From CAWDVR01 sp044869805 (GTDB taxonomy: Bacteria; Acidobacteriota; Thermoanaerobaculia; Multivoradales; SZUA-115): DNA of 64,000 nucleotides. Positions within the stretch are counted from its first letter, which is position 1. Each line of letters begins with the position of its first letter. Position numbers and translations under genes: made by a program. This document shows, in pieces, positions 1 through 9,773 of the stretch. The notes under the pieces were generated by a model that ran no database searches, was not told the DNA's origin, and saw only the letters and a program-made list of their open reading frames with translations. The stretch spans positions 9,972 through 73,971 of the forward strand of contig JBIOXV010000062.1 in the NCBI GenBank assembly GCA_044869805.1. The letters are read 5' to 3'.

Positions 1-169
1 CGGCAGCCCTGATCTGCTGTCGCAGAAGCTCGACGCCGTGACCACCACCATGGGCGAGACCACGCGCTGGATGGACGAGCATCGCGAGATCCTGGGCTCG
101 CTCGGCGAGTCGTCGCTGGTCGAGGTGCCGGACATGCCGCGCCTGCCGGGCGTGGTGAGGGAGGGCTAG
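1..169 (+). CDS. 3' end of an unidentified gene (partial, enters from the left)
   Basis: An open frame enters from the left edge (first full codon at base 2) and ends at TAG 167-169, giving 55 residues of a C-terminus. The visible part is polar with a likely helix (around LLSQKLDAVTTTMGETTRWM) and a proline-containing tail. No domain can be recognised. The stop overlaps the GTG start of the AAA+ gene by one base (TAGTG), so the two genes are probably translationally coupled and functionally linked. Confidence 0.6.
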   Translation, partial: GSPDLLSQKLDAVTTTMGETTRWMDEHREILGSLGESSLVEVPDMPRLPGVVREG

Positions 170-2061
170 TGCCGGCGGGGCCTGCCGCGAGCCCGCCGCC
201 GCCGGCCGCACCGGGCGCCGCCGGCCCCGCGCCCCCGGCCGCCGCTCCGCCGGCAGCCGGCACCGCCCTTCCCGCCTGGGCCGAGGAGATGCGGCGCGCT
301 TTCCGTGCCGGCACCGCGTCGCAGTTCCTGCTCTACGGCAACATCTTCGACCTGGTCCCTTCGACGGACGAGAAGGGCAAGCGGCGGTTCACCTCGCTGC
401 GCAGCTTCTTGGCCGAGGTGATGTTCTCGCCTTTCGACGTGGTGCTGGCCTACGACCGCGGGCGCGGCATCCGCACCATCAAGGGCGGCGAAGCCTTCCA
501 CCGCTTCCTGAAGGCGTTCGACACCTTCCAGGGCACGAGCTGGTCCGGCATGCCGGCGGACTCGGCCGACAAGGCCGAGAACCTGGAGCTGGGGAACCTC
601 CTGCCGCGCGACCCCAAGCGGGCGCTCGAGCTGCTCGACCGCTTCCTGCGCGCCAGCCAGCTCCGCACCGAACCGGACGACAAGGGCGGCCGCAAGACGG
701 CACCGCTCAAGGTGGCGGTGCTCATCGACTACGCGCACTTCATCGCGCCGCAGGGCGAGGCGATCTACCTGGCGAGCGACCTGTCGCAGAACCTGATCCG
801 GCTGCTCGATTGGGCCTCCGACCCGGCATTGACCGGCGCCTGGGTGGCGACGGTGCTGATCGCCGAGAACCTGACCGACATCAACCGCCTGCTGGTCGAG
901 AACCCCTACTCGGCGAAGATCAAGATCGAGCTGCCCGACGCCGCCGAGATCCTCGACTACGTCGCCTGCCTGACCGCCGAGCAACCCGACTTCGAGAAGG
1001 CCTGCGAGGTGTCGCGCGAAGTGCTGGCCGGCAAGCTGGTGGGCCTGTCGCGGGTCAACGTCAGAAACCTCGTGCTGCGGGCCCTCTCCGGCGGCGAGAA
1101 GATCACCGGCAAGTACCTGTCGCGGCTCAAGAAGGAGCTGATCGAGAAGGAGGCCTTCGGCAGGATCGAGTTCATCGAGTCGCGGCGCACGTTGGACGAC
1201 GTGGCGGGCCACGAGGAAGCCAAGGCCTGGCTGCGACAGGACGCCGAGCTCTTGAAGCGCGGGCGCCTCAAGGCGATCCCCATGGGGTATCTCCTCTGCG
1301 GCCGCATCGGCACCGGCAAGACCTATCTGGTCCAGTGCTGGGCCGGCGAGGTCGGCGTGCCGGTGGTCGAGATCAAGAACTTCCGCGAGCGGTGGGTGGG
1401 CGCCACCGAGGGCAACCTCGAGCGCGTCTTCAACATCCTGCGCGCCCTCGGGCAGGTGGTGGTGTTCGTCGACGAGGCCGACCAGGCGACCGGCAAGCGC
1501 GGCGGCGGCGATGGCGACTCGGGCCTCTCCGGCCGCGTCTACGGCATGCTGGCCAAGGAGATGAGCGAAACCGCCAACCGCGGCAAGATCATCTGGGTGT
1601 TCGCCACCAGCCGCCCCGACCTGGTGGAGGTCGACCTCAAGCGCCAGGGCCGGCTCGACGTGCACATCCCGCTCTTCCCGCCCGGCGATCCCGAGAGCCG
1701 CCGCGGCCTCTTCCACTCGATGGCCAAGAAGGTCGGCATCGTGGCTCCCGGCGAGGAGCTCCCCGACCCGCCCGACAACGAGCAGGTGGGCGGCAACGAG
1801 ATGGAAGGCATCCTCATCCGTGCCCTGCGCGTCTACGAGACCCAGCCCGACGGTGCTCCGCGCCGCCCCTTGGCCGACGTCATCCGCGAAGCCATCGCCG
1901 ACTTCCGCCCCTCGGCCCACGTCGAGCGCCTGACCTTCATGGATTTGCTGGCCGTGAAGGAAGCGACCGATGCGAGGTTCCTGCCGGCACGGTTCCGGAA
2001 GCTCTCGCTGGCCGAGGTGAACCGGAGGCTCGAGGAGCTGCGGCGGGTGATCGGGGAGTAG
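169..2061 (+). CDS. AAA+ ATPase with degenerate N-terminal ATPase half
   Basis: 630 residues, probably a cytoplasmic remodelling ATPase. After a Pro/Ala-rich leader (about 1-37) comes a region containing VAVLIDYAHFI, which resembles a Walker B strand with no preceding P-loop, so a degenerate ATPase domain is likely. The C-terminal half is a full AAA+ module: Walker A GRIGTGKT at 378-385, Walker B VVVFVDEAD with D435/E436, and a second-region-of-homology sequence with R492 and R495 as arginine-finger candidates. A degenerate plus an active ATPase half recalls Ycf46-like AAA proteins; that comparison is from memory. The GTG start overlaps the upstream stop. The substrate is unknown. No protease domain follows the AAA module, so it is not an FtsH protease. 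Confidence 0.85.
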   Translation: MPAGPAASPPPPAAPGAAGPAPPAAAPPAAGTALPAWAEEMRRAFRAGTASQFLLYGNIFDLVPSTDEKGKRRFTSLRSFLAEVMFSPFDVVLAYDRGRGIRTIKGGEAFHRFLKAFDTFQGTSWSGMPADSADKAENLELGNLLPRDPKRALELLDRFLRASQLRTEPDDKGGRKTAPLKVAVLIDYAHFIAPQGEAIYLASDLSQNLIRLLDWASDPALTGAWVATVLIAENLTDINRLLVENPYSAKIKIELPDAAEILDYVACLTAEQPDFEKACEVSREVLAGKLVGLSRVNVRNLVLRALSGGEKITGKYLSRLKKELIEKEAFGRIEFIESRRTLDDVAGHEEAKAWLRQDAELLKRGRLKAIPMGYLLCGRIGTGKTYLVQCWAGEVGVPVVEIKNFRERWVGATEGNLERVFNILRALGQVVVFVDEADQATGKRGGGDGDSGLSGRVYGMLAKEMSETANRGKIIWVFATSRPDLVEVDLKRQGRLDVHIPLFPPGDPESRRGLFHSMAKKVGIVAPGEELPDPPDNEQVGGNEMEGILIRALRVYETQPDGAPRRPLADVIREAIADFRPSAHVERLTFMDLLAVKEATDARFLPARFRKLSLAEVNRRLEELRRVIGE

Positions 2062-2070
2062 GGCTCACCG

Positions 2071-2331
2071 ATGCCCGAGATCAGCCGGTTCTACGGCATC
2101 GTCATCCGGATGTACCACGATGAGCATCCGCCACCGCACTTCCACGCTTACTACCAGGGCCAGCAGGCGGTCTTCCGGATCGACACGCTGGATGTTTCGC
2201 GAGGAGTGCTGCCTCGCCGTGCGCTGACGTTGGTCGTGGAGTGGGCCCTGGCGCATCGTGGCGAGCTGAGAGAGAATTGGAAACGTGGCGAGCAGGGGCA
2301 GCCCATGCTGTCCATCGAGCCCTTGGAGTGA
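2071..2331 (+). CDS. DUF4160 family protein
   Basis: 86 residues with the DUF4160 hallmark near the N-terminus, I-x-M-Y-x-x-E-H-x-P-P-H-F-H (here RMYHDEHPPPHFHAYY). The family is small, cytoplasmic and widespread. It is almost always followed by a DUF2442 gene, as here after a 3-base gap, and the pair is often suspected of being a toxin-antitoxin unit, although no activity is firmly established. The ATG at 2071 lies nine bases after the AAA+ stop, with the GGGGAG at the end of that gene as a possible ribosome-binding site. The clustered histidines could bind a metal; that is inference. Confidence 0.85.
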   Translation: MPEISRFYGIVIRMYHDEHPPPHFHAYYQGQQAVFRIDTLDVSRGVLPRRALTLVVEWALAHRGELRENWKRGEQGQPMLSIEPLE

Positions 2332-2334
2332 ACC

Positions 2335-2595
2335 ATGGAACGGATCGTCCATCTGGAAGCGCGGCATCCCTATCGTTTGTTCGTCGAGTTCGACGACGGG
2401 GTCAAGGGCGAGTACGACATGAGCGACCGGCTTGTCGGCCCTGTTTTCGAGCCGCTACGCGATCCGGCTTTTTTCGCGCAGGTCCGTCTGGATGAATGGG
2501 GAGCCCCGGCCTGGCCGAACGGCACGGACATCGCCCCCGACGCGCTCCATGCCCGGCTCGTAGCGGCACACGGATCGCAGACCCAGACGGCGTGA
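2335..2595 (+). CDS. DUF2442 family protein
   Basis: 86 residues. The layout YRLFVEFDDGVKGEYDMSD followed by a hydrophobic stretch (GPVFEPLRDPAFFAQVRLD) and WPNGTDIAPDALHARL matches DUF2442, a family of roughly 80-100 residues paired with DUF4160. The ATG is four bases after the DUF4160 stop, which indicates one transcript. In paired loci DUF2442 is thought to be the partner or antitoxin-like member, but this is not established. The protein is complete and has no signal peptide or membrane segment. Confidence 0.85.
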   Translation: MERIVHLEARHPYRLFVEFDDGVKGEYDMSDRLVGPVFEPLRDPAFFAQVRLDEWGAPAWPNGTDIAPDALHARLVAAHGSQTQTA

Positions 2596-2668
2596 GACAC
2601 CGGCCCCAGCAGGCGCCCAGCCGTGTCGCCATGCGAGTAGGGTGAATCATCGCCCGCGAGGTCCAAGC

Positions 2669-3076
2669 ATGGCGATTTACAAGCTCTCCCTTCTGCTCGA
2701 CCCGCAACCCGAAGGTGGGTACGTCGTCACCTCACCGGTGCTTCCAGAGCTGATCGCGGAGGGAGACACGGTCCAGGAAGCGCTGACTAACGCGCAAGAT
2801 GCGCTTGCGGCCGTCATCGAAGCCTACGAGGACCTCGGCAGGCCCCTCCCCGCCGCGCTGCAGCCAGCCGCCGAGCAGACGCCGCTCGAGGTCGAGATCG
2901 CCTTCGCCGTGCCTCCCTCCGCTCGGGATACCGAGCGTCTCAAGCCGAAGAAACTCAGCCTGTCGGAGGCGATCCAGCGCTTCCGTGCGACTCACGACCT
3001 GTCGGACATGACCGACATCGACGAGATCTTCGCCGACGTGCGGGACAAGTCTCCGGGGCGTGAGATTGATCTGTGA
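2669..3076 (+). CDS. HicB-like antitoxin with a Phd-like C-terminal tail
   Basis: 135 residues. Residues 1-60 (MAIYKLSLLLDPQPEGGYVV, then SPVLPELIAEGDTVQEALTN) are a HicB-type ferredoxin-like antitoxin fold. The last 25 residues (DIDEIFADVRDKSPGREIDL) resemble the toxin-binding tail common in Phd/VapB-type antitoxins, an unusual pairing. No HicA gene is adjacent: the next gene is a RelB-like antitoxin 9 bases downstream. The ATG at 2669 is preferred over an in-frame GTG at 2642 because GAGG lies about eight bases before it and the HicB fold starts there. It may be an orphan antitoxin; its DNA-binding role is inferred from the family. Confidence 0.7.
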   Translation: MAIYKLSLLLDPQPEGGYVVTSPVLPELIAEGDTVQEALTNAQDALAAVIEAYEDLGRPLPAALQPAAEQTPLEVEIAFAVPPSARDTERLKPKKLSLSEAIQRFRATHDLSDMTDIDEIFADVRDKSPGREIDL

Positions 3077-3085
3077 GATCTCCAA

Positions 3086-3307
3086 ATGACCAAGGCCGCG
3101 ATCGCCAGAGCAGCGCTCGAGCTCCCCGTCGAGGATCAGCTCGAGCTGGCCCAAACCCTCTGGGAACGCGCATCTCCTCCGGGCGAACCAGAGCTCTCGC
3201 CGGAGCTCAGAGGTCTGCTCGAGGCTCGCCGGCAGGAGGCGCTCGAGAACCCGGACGCTGGCGTGCCTTGGGACGAGGTCAGGGACCGCCTGCTGAGACG
3301 CGCATGA
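3086..3307 (+). CDS. RelB-like addiction-module antitoxin
   Basis: 73 residues, matching the short 'putative addiction module component' family: an N-terminal helix ALELPVEDQLELAQTLWER, then a charged linker and a C-terminal helix VPWDEVRDRLLRR. Such proteins neutralise RelE/ParE-type toxins encoded immediately downstream. Here the stop overlaps the ATG of the toxin frame (ATGA at 3304-3307), the usual coupled arrangement. The antitoxin is intact while the toxin frame carries a premature amber codon, so this may be a neutralising remnant of the module. Confidence 0.8.
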   Translation: MTKAAIARAALELPVEDQLELAQTLWERASPPGEPELSPELRGLLEARRQEALENPDAGVPWDEVRDRLLRRA

Positions 3308-3597
3308 AGCTCGTGCTTCGGCCCTAGGTCGAGCCGGAGCTCGATCAGGCCGCGGCATGGTACGAAGATCGACAGCCTGGACTGAGAGACCGCTTCCTCC
3401 AAGCCGTCGATGCGGCTCTGGTGCGAGTCGCTGAGAGTCCTGAGCTCTACCAAGTCGTCCACCTCGATATCCGACGGAGCCCGGTTCAGGGCTTCCCGTA
3501 CAGCGTCTTCTACTTGATCCTCGCCAGCAGAGTCGAGGTGATCGGCGTCGTGCACGATGCCCGCCATCCGGCAGTCCGGAGACGGCGCCGCAGATAG
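3304..3597 (+). pseudogene. RelE/ParE-family toxin interrupted by one amber codon
   Basis: From ATG 3304 the frame reads MKLVLRP, then TAG at 3325-3327, then stays open for 89 codons to TAG 3595-3597. The downstream part (VEPELDQAAAWYE, then GLRDRFLQAVDAAL, RRSPVQGFPYSVFYLI, VIGVVHDARHP) is a full RelE/ParE toxin of normal length. Relatives usually have a charged residue such as Glu at the eighth codon, so a GAG to TAG change would explain it. No deletion or frameshift accompanies it and no good internal start is seen, so the toxin is probably silent unless the amber is suppressed. Loss of toxin with retained antitoxin fits selection against toxicity. Confidence 0.8.
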
Positions 3598-3698
3598 GGC
3601 TGCTGCCTTCCGAGCGCAGCCAGTCCGCGGCTTCGTGCTATCCTTGCCAATCCTTAAGTAAGAAATCGGGAATCCGATCTACCCGTGAGGAGCGGTGT

Positions 3699-6440
3699 GT
3701 GAGACGGTGGCTCGTTACCCTCGGTCTTCTGGCCGGGCTCGGGGGCTTGGCAGCCACGGCAGGCTGGTGGTTTCCTCGCCTCATTCAGGGCGCCGGCGCG
3801 AGCTCCAGCGAGCTGGAAGGCCTGGCTGCTCTGGTGCAGCTCGTGCTCTGGTCGAGCGCAGCGCTGGCGTTCTTCTTTCGGTTCCTCCTCCCAATCTGGA
3901 AAGGGAACCAGCAGGCAGCAGAGCCACCCACCCCAGGACTCCCCACCGGCCCGCCCGTTGCCGCCACCCAGGCTTTCCTCGAGCACCTCGTCGCCCGCTA
4001 TCAGTACCTGGACTTCAAGGGCATGGGAGTCGTGGATCGGCTGCCGCTGCAACTGCCACTCGTCGAGATGTACATCCCTTTACGGGCGCGTGTGGCCCTT
4101 CCCGAGGGCGAAACCTGGGCGCGTGAGCTGCGACTGGCCGGTCGCAAAGCGACCGAGGAGGAGGCGGCGGCCATGGGCCGTAGAGTGGGCGAGCCTCAGC
4201 CCGTCCTCGAACTGTTGAAAGGCAATGCCGGCCTCGTTCTGCTTGGCGACCCCGGCGCCGGCAAGACGACCTTCCTCAAGTTCCTGGCACTGTCCCTGGC
4301 GCAAGGGCGAGGGAAAGACCTCGGCCTCGAAGATCGCCTGCCTGTCCTGCTTGCGCTGTCGGCGTACGCGGCGGCAATTCAAGACGAGGACGTACCTCTG
4401 GTCGAGTTCATCGCTCACCACTACCGCGAGCGAGGCTTGGCGCTGCCGATCACCGAGATGCTGGATGATGCGCTCCAGCGGGGCAGGGCGCTGCTGCTGT
4501 TGGACGGCCTGGACGAGGTGAAGGACCAGGGCCGCCGTAACCTCGTCGTGGAGCGGGTGCAGGACTTCTTCAGCCGCCATCGGGCCCAAGGCAACAAGTT
4601 CGTCCTCACCAGTCGGGTGGTCGGCTATCCCGAGGTGAGACTCAAGGCCGAAGGGCTCGTCGAAGCCACCCTCGTGGACTTCGACGACGAGGAGATCGAG
4701 AGCTTCGTCGAGCGATGGACCTCGGCGATCGAAGGGGCCGCCCAGGGGCGAAGCGACGTGGCCGCCTTCGAGGCCGAACGCGAGCGCGAGGACCTGCTGG
4801 CCGCCGTGCGGCACAACGCGGGCGTCCGCTCGCTGGCCTCGAACCCGCTGCTGCTGACCATCCTGGCGCTGATGAAGCGGCAGGGGGTGACCCTGCCCGA
4901 ACGGCGCGTCGATCTCTACCGCAACTGCATCGAGGTGCTGCTCAAGCACTGGAACCTGGCGCGAAGTCTCGCAGGAAGGGGAGGGCGGGAGGTAGACGTG
5001 GTCGAGACGTTGCGTGTGGTAGCGCCGCTGGCGCTGTGGATGCAGCGCACTTCACCGGGCGCCGGCTTGGTGAAGGAAGGAGACCTCCTGCGCGAGCTGG
5101 AGCACATCTTCAGCCAACGCGGGCACGCCGAGCCGGAGCATGCGAGCCGTGCGTTCCTGGGCGACCTTCGCGAGCACACCGGCCTGCTGATCGATCGCGG
5201 CGCGAGGCAGTTCGGGTTCCTTCACCTCACCTTCCAGGAGTACCTGGCCGCGGTTGGCCTGCGGCAGATGAACCAACAGAGCACCGAGGGCATCGTCGAG
5301 GAGCTTGTGGCGCACGCCGCGGAAGGCACCTGGCGGGAGGTGACTCTCCTCACCATCGGCTACCTCGGAATCGTGCAGCAGCAGGACGAGACCGCCTCCG
5401 AGGTGATTGACGGCCTGCTGGCCGCGGAGTGTGAGCCCCCGGGCCAGGCAGTCGTACTGGCCGGGGAAGCGGTGGCCGATGCCTGGCCGGGTGGGGTGTC
5501 GTTGGCATGCAAGGACCGGGTGGTCGAGGCACTGTTGCAGTGCATGCGGTCGGCAGCCGTGGAGCCTGCGCGGAGGGCCCTCGCGGGCCGCAACCTCGCC
5601 CGCCTCGGCGATCCTCGTCTCGAGGTTACGACGCTCGAAGCGATGCAGTTCTGCTTCGTTCCCGCCGGGCCGTTTCTGATGGGAAGCCGCGAGGACGACA
5701 AGGAGGCCTACGAGGGCGAGACACCGCAGCGCGAGGCGGATCTCGCCTACGACTACTGGATCAGCCATTTCCCTGTAACCGTCGCGCAGTGGGGCGAGTA
5801 CTGCACCCGGAGCGCGGTGAAGCTTGGTAACTCCAACTCGCGTCGCGGGGCGGCGAACGAGCCGGTGGTCTGGGTGAGCTGGGAGGAGGCCGTCTCCTTC
5901 AGCGACTGGCTGACTGCGGATTGGAGGGGGAAGGGGTGGCTCCCGTCAGGTTGGTCCGTGCATCTGCCCTCGGAGGAGGAGTGGGAGAAGGCGGCACGCG
6001 CCGGGCTGGAGCGGCCCGCGGAGCCGTTGCTGCGCACGATCCGCGGTTTCGGCCAGCCGGCCTCGTCGCCGGAGCTGGTGGTCAACGAAATGCCGGATCG
6101 CCGCTACCCGTGGGGCAGCGAGGACGATCCCGGCCGGCGCAACGGTAGCGGTTCAGGCATCGGCGCCGTGAGTGCCGTGGGCTGCTTGGGCGCCGGTGCA
6201 AGATCCTACGGCTGCGAGGAGCTCTCCGGCAACGTCTGGGAGTGGACTGCAAGTCGCTGGCGCGACAACTACCGCGAAGAAACGCCGGAACAGGCCGCCC
6301 TCCGGGTGGTGCGCGGCGGGTCGTACTTCAACGAACCGAGGCACCTGCGTTGCGCCTACCGCCTCAGGGTCCACTCTGGCAACCGCAACAACAATCTGGG
6401 ATTCCGGTTGGTGGTGTCCCCATTCAGCTCTGGACTCTGA
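3699..6440 (+). CDS. Membrane-anchored NACHT NTPase fused to an FGE-sulfatase-like domain
   Basis: 913 residues. Two hydrophobic segments (about 4-25 and 42-67) precede a NACHT-type STAND NTPase: Walker A GDPGAGKTT at 183-191 (K189), Walker B LLLLDGLDE with D269/D272/E273, then SNPLLLTILALM and FLHLTFQEYLAA, typical of the NACHT helical region. From about residue 648 to the end lies a formylglycine-generating-enzyme (SUMF1)-like fold with FVPAGPFLMGS, ELSGNVWEWT, RVVRGGSYF and LGFRLV. The GTG at 3699 has GAGGAG about seven bases upstream. Bacterial NACHT proteins include antiphage sensors, and FGE-like domains recur as C-terminal modules in STAND proteins, so a defence role is plausible but unproven. 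The adjacent toxin-antitoxin genes support a defence patch. Confidence 0.85.
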   Translation: MRRWLVTLGLLAGLGGLAATAGWWFPRLIQGAGASSSELEGLAALVQLVLWSSAALAFFFRFLLPIWKGNQQAAEPPTPGLPTGPPVAATQAFLEHLVARYQYLDFKGMGVVDRLPLQLPLVEMYIPLRARVALPEGETWARELRLAGRKATEEEAAAMGRRVGEPQPVLELLKGNAGLVLLGDPGAGKTTFLKFLALSLAQGRGKDLGLEDRLPVLLALSAYAAAIQDEDVPLVEFIAHHYRERGLALPITEMLDDALQRGRALLLLDGLDEVKDQGRRNLVVERVQDFFSRHRAQGNKFVLTSRVVGYPEVRLKAEGLVEATLVDFDDEEIESFVERWTSAIEGAAQGRSDVAAFEAEREREDLLAAVRHNAGVRSLASNPLLLTILALMKRQGVTLPERRVDLYRNCIEVLLKHWNLARSLAGRGGREVDVVETLRVVAPLALWMQRTSPGAGLVKEGDLLRELEHIFSQRGHAEPEHASRAFLGDLREHTGLLIDRGARQFGFLHLTFQEYLAAVGLRQMNQQSTEGIVEELVAHAAEGTWREVTLLTIGYLGIVQQQDETASEVIDGLLAAECEPPGQAVVLAGEAVADAWPGGVSLACKDRVVEALLQCMRSAAVEPARRALAGRNLARLGDPRLEVTTLEAMQFCFVPAGPFLMGSREDDKEAYEGETPQREADLAYDYWISHFPVTVAQWGEYCTRSAVKLGNSNSRRGAANEPVVWVSWEEAVSFSDWLTADWRGKGWLPSGWSVHLPSEEEWEKAARAGLERPAEPLLRTIRGFGQPASSPELVVNEMPDRRYPWGSEDDPGRRNGSGSGIGAVSAVGCLGAGARSYGCEELSGNVWEWTASRWRDNYREETPEQAALRVVRGGSYFNEPRHLRCAYRLRVHSGNRNNNLGFRLVVSPFSSGL

Positions 6441-6457
6441 ACCCTCTGTGCTCTGGG

Positions 6458-6484
6458 CCTCTGGAAGGGGGTGGAGTCCAGAGG
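6458..6484. terminator. Hairpin after the NACHT gene
   Basis: CCTCTGGA (6458-6465) and TCCAGAGG (6477-6484) form a perfect 8-bp stem with an 11-base loop, 18 bases after the NACHT stop. No clear T-run follows, so it may be a weak terminator or an RNA-stabilising hairpin. Confidence 0.4.
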
Positions 6485-6580
6485 GGGCTTGCGCCTTCTG
6501 GGAGGTCGCGTCCTGCGCGGCTTGGCGACGCTGCCTGAGCCTCTTCCACGGGAGGTTCGGCCGCGCGTCTCCCTGCCGTC

Positions 6581-6598
6581 CGGGGGCTTCAGCCCCCG
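6581..6598. terminator. Bidirectional terminator-like hairpin between convergent genes
   Basis: CGGGGGC, loop TTCA, GCCCCCG: a perfect 7-bp GC stem with a tetraloop, seven bases from the stop of the minus-strand secreted protein and downstream of the plus-strand NACHT gene. The symmetric position between convergent genes suggests a shared terminator, though no U-tract is present on either strand. Confidence 0.45.
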
Positions 6599-6604
6599 CT
6601 CGCC

Positions 6605-7561
6605 CTACGGCACCGTCTGGCTCCACGCCGAGGTGTCCCCGCTCTCGAAGCCGTCGTTGAAGATCACCTCGGCGCAGATGTTCTTGATCGCGCCTTCGTA
6701 CTCGCCGATCGGGTTGCTGCTCGACAGGGTGGTCAAGGCGCCGGTCGCCAGGTTGATGGTGCCGAAGCGGTTGGCGCCGCCGCCCTGGTAGGTCCAGGCG
6801 TAGAGCTCCCCCGTGTCGTTGTCGAAGTCCATGCCCTGGGCAAAGTTGGAGGCGAAGCCGGTGGGCCCGACGAGGGTCACGGCGCCGGTCGCGATGTCGA
6901 TGCTGTAGATGGAGTCGGTGAGGATGTCGTGGCCGTACATCTCCCCGTTGCAGTCGATGGCGATGGCGATCATGCCCATCGACGCCGCGTCCTGGCCGAC
7001 TAGGGTGGCGGCGCCGGTCGCGGTGTCGATGGTGTAGAGGCCGTAGGCGACGTTGACCGCCGAGGCGATGGCGCTGGCGTACATCACGCCGCTGACCGGG
7101 TCGATCGCCATGCCGCTCCACAGAATGTGCGCGCCGACCGTGGGCACGCTGGCGCCGATGGCGGAGAAAGCACCGGTCCCGAGGTCGTAGGTGCCGAGCT
7201 GGAATGGACCGGAGCTCAGCGCATAGAGCGCGGTGGCAGTGGAGTCGAAGTCGGTGGCGAAGACGCTGTCGGAGACCGTGGGGTCCACCACCGTGAAGCC
7301 GGGGAAGTTGTTGAGCGCGTGGAAGCCAAGCCGCCCGTTCCAGAAGTCCTTGTTGTAGGCGAGGTCGGTGGGCGCCGCAGGTGCGGCAAGCTCGGCCGGA
7401 GAGGTTTCAATGGCGCAGGGGAACAGCGACGGAGTCTCAGCGTAGCCGGAGGCCTCCGCGGCCGGGCAGCCATGCAGCTCTTGACTCCGGGCTACCGCCG
7501 AAGCGATGAAACCGAGAAGGATCGACAGGCAGACGACGTGAAGGCTGATTCTGGCTCTCAT
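6605..7561 (-). CDS. Secreted protein with beta-propeller-like repeats and a DGFESGDTSAW tail
   Basis: 318 residues from the ATG at 7561, chosen because GGGAGG lies seven bases upstream (an ATG two codons earlier has no spacer). The N-terminus (RARISLHVVCLSILLGFIAS) is a signal peptide. The body has repeated units such as LYTIDTATGAATLVG and IYSIDIATGAVTLVG, the kind of strand repeat found in beta-propeller proteins. It ends in FNDGFESGDTSAWSQTVP, a tail shared with the subtilase at 38099-40261. It is likely exported and perhaps surface-displayed. No catalytic motif is visible. Confidence 0.75.
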   Translation of the reverse strand: MRARISLHVVCLSILLGFIASAVARSQELHGCPAAEASGYAETPSLFPCAIETSPAELAAPAAPTDLAYNKDFWNGRLGFHALNNFPGFTVVDPTVSDSVFATDFDSTATALYALSSGPFQLGTYDLGTGAFSAIGASVPTVGAHILWSGMAIDPVSGVMYASAIASAVNVAYGLYTIDTATGAATLVGQDAASMGMIAIAIDCNGEMYGHDILTDSIYSIDIATGAVTLVGPTGFASNFAQGMDFDNDTGELYAWTYQGGGANRFGTINLATGALTTLSSSNPIGEYEGAIKNICAEVIFNDGFESGDTSAWSQTVP

Positions 7562-7811
7562 TCTCATCCCTCCCGGGGAGTCGCGAGGCTGGGCTTGAAG
7601 ACACCCGCGGATGAGACGGACGCGCCCCCGGGCTTTCCCGGCGAAGGGCTCGCACCGCGTGCGATCTGCCCGGGACGGTTGAAGTTGTGGCAAGCTCCCT
7701 TCCGGGTCGAACTGGAGTTCTCGGCCGAGCTTCCTCGCCTCGCAGCAGAGGAACGGTGAGAAGCTCAGGCCGAGGGCAGGCTAGCGCCCCACAGGATAGG
7801 AGGAGCGGGAC

Positions 7812-7946
7812 ATGAGCAAGCTGCTGCGCGGGGTGGTTGCGGGCTACGGGGCGAAGAAGCTGGGAGGGTGCGGCTGCGTGGGCATCCTGCTCTTCATCCT
7901 CTTCTGGTGGCTGCTCGGCGAGTCGGGGATCTCGATTTTCCAGTAG
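7812..7946 (+). CDS. Small single-pass membrane protein (44 aa)
   Basis: ATG at 7812 follows AGGAG at about 7800-7804, a good ribosome-binding site. The 44-residue product has a basic N-terminus (MSKLLRGVVAGYGAKKLGGC) followed by a hydrophobic segment GILLFILFWWLLGESGI, so it should be an inner-membrane protein with its N-terminus inside. Two cysteines flank a glycine (CGC) before the membrane segment. Function unknown. It reads as a genuine gene because of its start signal, composition and isolation between two minus-strand genes. Confidence 0.65.
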   Translation: MSKLLRGVVAGYGAKKLGGCGCVGILLFILFWWLLGESGISIFQ

Positions 7947-8009
7947 CGGGGCGCGAGTGGAGCCCGAGGGTGCCGCGCAGCCGAAGCCGCACTAGGAGCT
8001 GGGGGACAC

Positions 8010-9769
<1,760 letters not shown>

Positions 9770-9773
<4 letters not shown>

